Shown one piece after another: positions 62,809 to 64,000 of a stretch of 64,000 bases of DNA; positions within the stretch are counted from its first letter, which is position 1, and each line of letters starts with the position of its first letter. This DNA comes from Maioricimonas rarisocia. Lineage in GTDB: Bacteria > Planctomycetota > Planctomycetia > Planctomycetales > Planctomycetaceae. Made by a program: the position numbers and the translations under genes. The stretch covers positions 248,001 to 312,000 of the forward strand of contig NZ_CP036275.1 of NCBI RefSeq assembly GCF_007747795.1. Reading direction: 5' to 3'. The notes under the pieces are model-generated. The model worked only from the letters and a program-made list of their open reading frames with translations. It was not told the origin of the DNA and ran no database searches.

Positions 62809-64000
62809 ATGACCACCATGCAATCGACTTGCGTCGACATCACTGCCCGGCGAAAGCGTCCGCCAGCGTCGGTTGCCGCCGGCCTGATCCTCGCCTTCTG
62901 CGGGGGACTTCCGGGCCTGCCACATCCAGTTGAAGCGGCCGATGCCGATCGGGTCGTCGCCCTCTATCAGCAGGGACTTGTCCTGTACGAAAAGGGGGAC
63001 TTTGCACGGGCCGCAGACGTGTTTGGCGAAGCGGTCTCCCGGGCCCCCGGCGCATTCGGTCGCGGTGAGCGCGGGCCGGTCCATATGGATACGGTCCGCC
63101 TGATGGAGTTCCAGGCGAACTGTTACCTGTCGAGCTTCGACCTGTTCCGCGCCGAGTCGCTCTATCGCGAATGCATTGAAGTGGCTCGGCAGGAAGAAGG
63201 ACCGCAAAGCGCGATGATCCATCGCTGCCTGGGCAATCTCGGCGTGCTGTACACCCGCCTGGCCCAGTGGGATCGTGCGGAAGAGCAGTTCCAGACGTCA
63301 CTTCGCAGCGACACCGACGCGGAGAACCGGGCGAGAACGCACCTCAATCTGGCCAGTATGTATCTGCTCAGCGATCAGACCGACCAGGCGGAGCGCGCCT
63401 ATCGGACGTCTTTCAGCTACTGGAGGTCGCAGAAGGGTGAAACCGCCCGGAAGCAGATGGCGTCCTGTCAGCACGGGCTCGGCATGAATGCGTTCAAGCG
63501 AGGCGACCGGAACCGGGCCGCCCAGCTCTTCCGCCAGGCACTCGCAACCCGTCGCGAACTGCTTCCGGCGAATCACCGCTTCGTCGCCCACTCAACCGAG
63601 ATGCTGGGAACGACTCAGGCGGTCCTCGGCCGGTCCGATGAAGGGATCGAGTTGCTGCGCGATGCCCGGCAGATGATGACGGCATTCTGGGGCACCAATC
63701 ACGTCGAACTGGCCGAGGTCGAGCATGAACTGGCGCTGGCGCTCGCCCGCAAGGGAGAGGCGGTGAACGCGGCTGAGGCAATGACGCGGTCGCGCCGCAT
63801 GTATCGTGAGTACATCGGTCGCATTCTGACCGGACTGTCGCAGGAAGAGCAGTTGCGATTTCTCGCCGAAGAACGAAACCGTTTCATGGACAGTCTCGCG
63901 CTCGCCAGGACGCATCGCCGCGAACCCCGCATGATCCAGGCGTCGTTCGACTGGGTGCTCAACGGAAAGGGGCTCGCCCAGGAGACGCTGGCAGAACGGC
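62809..64000 (+). CDS. TPR repeat protein, probably CHAT-domain (partial, cut by right edge)
   Basis: 397 codons visible. ATG 62809 starts a signal-like hydrophobic segment (ASVAAGLILAFCGG) and an exported helical-repeat region. The repeats are at about residues 50-330 (for example AQWDRAEEQFQTSL, HLNLASMYLLSDQTDQAERA, NRAAQLFRQALATRRELLPA, VELAEVEHELALALARKGEA). From residue 340 the sequence LTGLSQEEQLRFLAEERNRF, then FDWVLNGKGLAQETLAER is the linker that in many planctomycete and cyanobacterial proteins leads directly into a caspase-like CHAT domain. That domain would lie beyond position 64000 and is predicted, not seen. Confidence 0.8.
   Translation, partial: MTTMQSTCVDITARRKRPPASVAAGLILAFCGGLPGLPHPVEAADADRVVALYQQGLVLYEKGDFARAADVFGEAVSRAPGAFGRGERGPVHMDTVRLMEFQANCYLSSFDLFRAESLYRECIEVARQEEGPQSAMIHRCLGNLGVLYTRLAQWDRAEEQFQTSLRSDTDAENRARTHLNLASMYLLSDQTDQAERAYRTSFSYWRSQKGETARKQMASCQHGLGMNAFKRGDRNRAAQLFRQALATRRELLPANHRFVAHSTEMLGTTQAVLGRSDEGIELLRDARQMMTAFWGTNHVELAEVEHELALALARKGEAVNAAEAMTRSRRMYREYIGRILTGLSQEEQLRFLAEERNRFMDSLALARTHRREPRMIQASFDWVLNGKGLAQETLAER

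Overview
The window looks like a chromosomal segment of a planctomycete (phylum Planctomycetota, most likely order Planctomycetales). The GC content is high. Three PknB-type Ser/Thr kinases carry C-terminal add-ons (coiled tail, beta-helix, WD40). There are two ECF sigma factors, one overlapping an anti-sigma gene and one beside a WD40 kinase. DUF4159, Uma2, AsmA-like and TPR/CHAT-type proteins are present, and so are GTAGGGTGC-type dispersed repeats. This taxonomic call is inference from gene content; no rRNA is present.

Layout. Positions 1-15 kb are mostly housekeeping: hisF (cut by the left edge), sixA-like phosphatase and ppk1 in one minus-strand run, nadC, an M3 oligopeptidase, a TlpA-like thioredoxin protein, and a peroxide-defence block (2-Cys peroxiredoxin, OxyR, di-haem cytochrome c peroxidase). 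The OxyR/peroxidase intergenic region holds an OxyR-type operator directly upstream of a sigma70-like promoter. A Uma2 protein, a lipoprotein and hemW follow. Positions 15-31 kb hold a zinc-ribbon membrane protein, an ABC permease/ATPase pair run together with a GT4 glycosyltransferase, a DUF4159 protein, several small unknowns, an ECF sigma/anti-sigma pair, an RND efflux pump with its adaptor, a YdjM-like membrane hydrolase and an HD-domain protein. Positions 31-45 kb hold two tandem 147-bp repeat elements, a giant AsmA-like protein, an ArnT-like glycosyltransferase, an SGNH hydrolase, a Ser/Thr kinase, a complete IS4-family element with a 10-bp target duplication, YjbQ, an alpha/beta hydrolase and a PhoD-like phosphatase.

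From tRNA-Asn (45.34 kb) to about 62 kb the character changes. There are gene remnants, duplicated fragments, two large kinases, a truncated transposase and a lower-GC locus. I read this as an accessory region. Its centre is a plus-strand locus at 54.2-60.1 kb: a periplasmic adaptor, an RND permease whose reading frame continues without a stop into a complete short-chain dehydrogenase, and a FeeM/LuxI-superfamily-like N-acyltransferase. I propose that these make, modify and export an N-acyl amino acid type lipid; this is the best candidate in the window for an undescribed system. The window ends with a Gly/Tyr-rich secreted protein and the start of a TPR protein that probably carries a CHAT protease domain beyond the right edge.
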